From contig OX579642.1 of the NCBI GenBank assembly GCA_951230915.1, positions 5,394,001 to 5,458,000 on the forward strand: a stretch of 64,000 nucleotides of DNA, given 5' to 3'. Made by a program: the position numbers and the translations under genes. The notes beneath the pieces were generated by a model. The model did not search any database. It had not been told where the DNA came from and was given only the letters and a program-made list of their open reading frames with translations. Below are positions 60,101 through 64,000 of this stretch, one piece after another (positions within the stretch are counted from its first letter, which is position 1; each line of letters starts with the position of its first letter). The DNA comes from Antitrichia curtipendula (taxonomy: Eukaryota > Streptophyta > Bryopsida > Hypnales > Leucodontaceae).

Positions 60101-61423
60101 CAAATGGAGCTTGTAAAAAGAAATGTATGTGCAAAACAGAGTGCTTCCTACTTTTCTGACCCCATGATGTGCAACCATGACTTTTGACTTTGTCAATGTT
60201 AGGGTTGCCACTATTTGAATGTGCACAAGTTGCAAAATCATGGCACAAAGTGCCTCAAATTACTATAGAAATTTAGAGGCATAACATAAATTAGGCTTCT
60301 TACTGTTTTTTCATTCTTGCAGATGAGTTACAAAGCATCCTCAAAACATTTGTGTAAAAAAATAAAAATAAAAACATCCTCAAAGATTCATGTCACTCAA
60401 TTGCTTGACTTCCAAGTATATAAAACTGTAGTTGCGTAAGGAAATCGGGTAAGAATTTGGTATAAGGTAACTACTCCTAAAATTGCACAAATAAGCAGTT
60501 CAACATAGTTCCCATTACTATGTTGGAATTTTTTTGGTGGGGTCATGTTGGTAGTAAAAAAGAGATTCTAGATTCTCTTAGAATGCATTTTTTGGACACC
60601 ATATGAATAAACTATGAGTTTTCAAAGTGCTAAAAATATGTATTCATAAAAATGGACATAGACTCTCATGAACAATGGGAGTACATTTTAGGCAAGAATA
60701 TTCAATGTGCCATTTTAGCTAGCATGCCATTTTAGATGTACTTACCTTATTTGTATAAATTATCTGTATGAATAGGTCGGGTCAACCAAAATTCTTTCTC
60801 AAGCTTGTGTTGAGACTTGGAAGGTGAGCCATCAACGGTAAATTTAAGTTATATAGACTCTACATTATGGTTTTGTTAACCCTAAAGGACTTAACCCTTT
60901 AGTTGAAGGCGAGGTTGAAGGACATGGCCCCCATGATCAAGGTAGTCACCAAAATGCTCCAATTAAAGGATCAATAGGCACAATCTTTGTTTCTACAGTG
61001 AACAATTGAATGAAGTCATCCATTGGACACTTTTGGTCCAAGCTCTGCATTATAGTTTTGTCAACCCTTAACCTTTGAAGGACACTGCCCTTATTACCAA
61101 AATGCTAAAATCAAAATTCATCATACTCATTTTGTCTTCTATATCCATATTGACAAGGTTACCTCAAGTTATCTTATTTCTTTGTTGTCATACATCATAA
61201 TCATTTTTTCAACGTATGCACATTCAGAAGAATTGTATCGACTTGGCTAGAATATTTTTTAGATGAACGTAGACTACTTATCTATACATAAGAGCATGCT
61301 TATCAGTATATACTAAAACGTCATCAATTTTAGCAAGCCGGGCTACTTATGTATAGAACATGTCACTCTTTTGCCCCATCAATACAACTCAATATTAGAC
61401 TTCCAATTATTGACAACTCTTCT
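60101..61423. other. AT-rich stretch with partial internal duplication
   Basis: The block around 60,860-60,960 (CATTATGGTTTTGTTAACCCT and following) recurs in variant form at 61,050-61,110. No gene is recognised. Confidence 0.4.
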
Positions 61424-61503
61424 ATTGGGCAAATTAAGCCCTGAAGGTAAAATAAGTTCCCTTATTGGGCAAATTAAACCCTGAAGGTAAAATAAGTTCC
61501 CTT
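61424..61503. repeat. 40-bp tandem duplication
   Basis: A unit beginning ATTGGGCAAATTAA and ending AAGTTCCCTT is present twice, 40 bases apart, with one mismatch (AAGCC against AAACC). Confidence 0.85.
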
Positions 61504-62838
61504 AGAGCTTTTTGAAGGCTCAAGTAGGTTCATACAAAGTCATTTTTGAATGGATGAATGTGAATTTTTTACCAAAGATGTGTGCTTTGTGAAAATATAA
61601 TTTATTTTATGATTGGATAATTGGATAAAAAATTATAGGGTTTGAATGTTCATGAGAAGCTTGGGCAACATGCTAATAGTGATAGCAAGGAGCTAGGTAA
61701 ATTGTGAATATTTTTCCATTAATTTTGAATGCTTATATCTCACAATCTATGAAGTCAAAAGGGCTTAAGAGAACTCCAAACATTCTGAAGGTAGTATAGG
61801 TCAATGATATGTACGTGAAATTGGAAAAAAAAAAAAAAATTCTAATTTTGGCTCAATGCTCTAAAAATGGCAATTTCAGAATTATTATAGAACTATTAGC
61901 TCAAATTCTAGTGTTAATTCATGAATTTTTTTTCTATTTGATTTAGAGAAGGAAATATTTGAGTTGACGGTTGGGATTTTGATTCTTCTAAAAAATGAGT
62001 ACTCATTTATGTATTCAAAAAATGAGTATATTTTTTGAAATCTTACTCATATGGTTGCTTTTTTTTAGACATCTTTTGAATGCAAGATCCTTTGTATAAA
62101 TAGTATGTTACACACCTCTACTATTATTGAAAATTGGCATGCAAGTGACTAACATAACTATTTACCAAACGGTCTAAGTTCTCAAAGTTGGATACTACCT
62201 CCTTCTCCACAAAGTTGAGTCAAATTATGCTGACCTTGTTGGGAAGGTCCAAATTTATTTTCTTCTAACTTCAAACGTTATAATTTTGCAATCTACGACG
62301 TCAAATGACCTAAAAATATTTCACCAAATTTGGACAGTTGAAAGTTTGAAAAATGTTTTAATATTTTAGTTATGCTCACACACTATGAAATGATAGTTTC
62401 GAATACTTTTTTGTAAAAAATAGTGAAATAACTTTTAGAAAAAAAATGGTGAAAAAATCTACAAATTTTTTATTTGGAGTAAAAAATAGAGAAAAACCCC
62501 AACTCGGATCTTGAAAAAAACAGTTTCAGTCAATATGGAAATGAAAGGAAAATAGCTGGTGAAACTCAAAAAAATCCCCAACGCTGTTTTGAACTACACG
62601 CAATGTACGGAGTTTTTATTTTTAGTCTCCCGACTCTTTGGAGGTCCCAAGCAGGCTTTATCTGCTCCTGCTCGGAAGACATGTCACATGTGTGAAATTG
62701 GACTTGAAATAGAGTATCCCAAAATTAGTCTTACAGACAGTCATCCTGAGGCAACCGACGAAATCACCGAACCCCAAGAACTTCGGTGATGGTGGGGCCA
62801 TATGTTTACTACCTAGATTAAAAAGCCACAACACAGGG
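61504..62838. other. AT-rich stretch without recognised gene
   Basis: A 76-codon plus-strand ORF at 62,559-62,789 has slightly higher GC but no recognised motif. Otherwise nothing. Confidence 0.4.
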
Positions 62839-62988
62839 GGCCTGTTTACACAAAAAAAAAATTGGGGTTGGAGCCCACAGAAATGGAGTGTTTAGATTGG
62901 GTCTTCACTTTGGGTGGATAACTATCTTCCAATCAAAACATCCCATTTCTTAGGGCTCCAACCCAACACTTTTAGGTGTAAACAAGCC
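62839..62988. mobile_element. 150-bp foldback MITE
   Basis: GGCCTGTTTACAC at the left pairs with GTGTAAACAAGCC at the right. The arms continue inwards through TTGGGGTTGGAGCCC and AGAAATGG to about 60 bases each, so nearly the whole element is a hairpin. GGCCTGTTTACAC-type ends occur in plant hAT- or Harbinger-derived MITEs. No target duplication is clear. Confidence 0.6.
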
Positions 62989-62989
62989 T

Positions 62990-64000
62990 TGATTTATCCT
63001 TGACTATGTATTCACCAAAAATGCTCCAAAGTTTGTCATTTCTAATACAAGTGCCAAATTTTAGAAAAGAAACATTTTAGGACACATGTAAGGTAAATTA
63101 GCCTATGACAGGCCAACTGTCTAATGTAGACATCTACATAACCCCCCCATTACAGTCCATTTCAGATTTTTGCTTCTACAATTTAATTAGGTTGGTTAGT
63201 GGCCTACATTAGTGCATTAGGTGATTGTGATAGAATTAGTAATGACTGTCATAGGACACTTACACATTGTGAGTGTAAACTCATCATAGAGAGTTTTTTT
63301 TTATTCCTTTGTGTGATGGCCACATTAAAAATTCTTGTAGTTGTGTTAGGAAATCTGAAGACTGCATTAGGTGGTAAGATGACCATCATGAAGACATATT
63401 TTATTGATTTCAAGTAGTCTACAGACTGTTTTGGAAAAATACTTAAAAAATTCATAACAAATTCCTACTTTGTCCAAAAACTAAAATTTTAACTACTTCT
63501 TTCATTTCTCAAAGTTGTCTCTGCTAGAAAAAAATCTGATTTTATTTTGCTAATGGCAACATACCAAATCAATCATTCTGCCTGTCATAGGCTGGTTTAC
63601 CTTAATTGTAGGATCTTGTAATGTGCACATTTGAGAAGATGTGGAAAAATTTCAGAAATCTTCACCGTGTGGATTGCAAGATATTAGCATTTGGAAGTGA
63701 CAAAAATCTTTTGAAGGGCCCTGCAAAAAATAGGGCAATTGCACTTTACAAGGTTACATTTGTATGAAAAATAATCCAAAACGGTGGTGCTTCTTTAGAT
63801 TCATTCTTCAAGTCAAGTAGGCTACATGCTTGAAAATTATCAAATCATTTGGAATTCTACAACATATAGGAAAAAAATAGTAAGTAGAAAGAAGTAGCAA
63901 ATGATTCAAAATACAAAATTGTGAAGAATTTATTTATGGACTTGAAAATGCCAATCCCAACGGTTGTAATGTTGTGATAAATAATCTATATCCTATAATT
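62990..64000 (+). mobile_element. TTAA-family copy, interrupted and cut by the window end
   Basis: From about 62,990 (GACTATGTATTCACCAAAA) and again from 63,603 to the window end, it aligns by eye with copy 3 (40,164 onwards) at high similarity, e.g. GTGTGGATTGCAAGATAT. The two parts are separated by the nested element at 63,091-63,602. The left TTAA is not preserved and the right end lies outside the window. Confidence 0.6.
63091..63602. mobile_element. Nested 512-bp MITE with TA target duplication
   Basis: The left end AGGTAAATTAGCCTATGACA and the inverted right end AGGTAAACCAGCCTATGACA match at 21 of 23 positions. TA flanks both sides (63089-63090 and 63603-63604). The paralogue at 40,283 is uninterrupted at this point (ACACATGTAACCATAG), giving an empty site. 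TA duplication suggests a Tc1/mariner-type (Stowaway-like) element; a PIF-type TWA site cannot be excluded. No transposase inside; the ORFs at 63,199-63,455 on both strands are chance frames. Confidence 0.65.

Overview
The window looks like nuclear DNA of a land plant or close relative. It is AT-rich and gene-poor, with GT-AG introns, small non-autonomous transposons nested in one another, minisatellites, and a clear three-exon gene of the plant DUF506 (PDDEXK-like) family. The transposase resembles Mutator-like proteins that I associate with bryophytes and other seed-free plants, so a seed-free plant is my best guess, but the sequence does not settle it. I recognised no rRNA, tRNA, CRISPR or organelle genes.

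Layout. 1-6 kb: AT-rich DNA with a terminal hairpin, microsatellites and a 520-bp MITE. 6.1-10.4 kb: a higher-GC island with a coherent four-exon minus-strand gene model (285 aa, coiled coil, unknown function) and less certain upstream exons. 10.5-12.3 kb: two TTAA-flanked non-autonomous elements. 13,924-34,576: a putative 20.65-kb transposon bounded by inverted repeats, with a Mutator-like transposase on the minus strand and, divergent from it, a long multi-exon plus-strand gene whose product joins a ParB-like segment to a beta-class amino-methyltransferase-like core. 34.6-46 kb: decayed satellites, a CACTA-like element, more TTAA elements and a transposon gene fragment. 46.6-52 kb: a second higher-GC island holding the DUF506 gene. 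52.3-53.2 kb: a 50-bp minisatellite that never loses register. 53-64 kb: AT-rich repeats, an RNase H-like relic and several nested MITEs.

How it fits together. The 20.65-kb element is the most interesting part. The transposase is nearly complete in three phase-consistent exons with two in-frame stops (TAG and TGA). The ParB/methyltransferase gene can be followed through eleven exons with matching intron phases, but it has two in-frame TAGs and at least three frameshifts, so this copy is probably dead. All TAGs sit where CAG (Gln) would read naturally and the TGA where CGA (Arg) would, the pattern expected from deamination of methylated cytosine. I infer, without proof, that the methyltransferase-like gene is cargo or an accessory gene of a giant Mutator-like transposon, possibly connected to the methylation status of the element.
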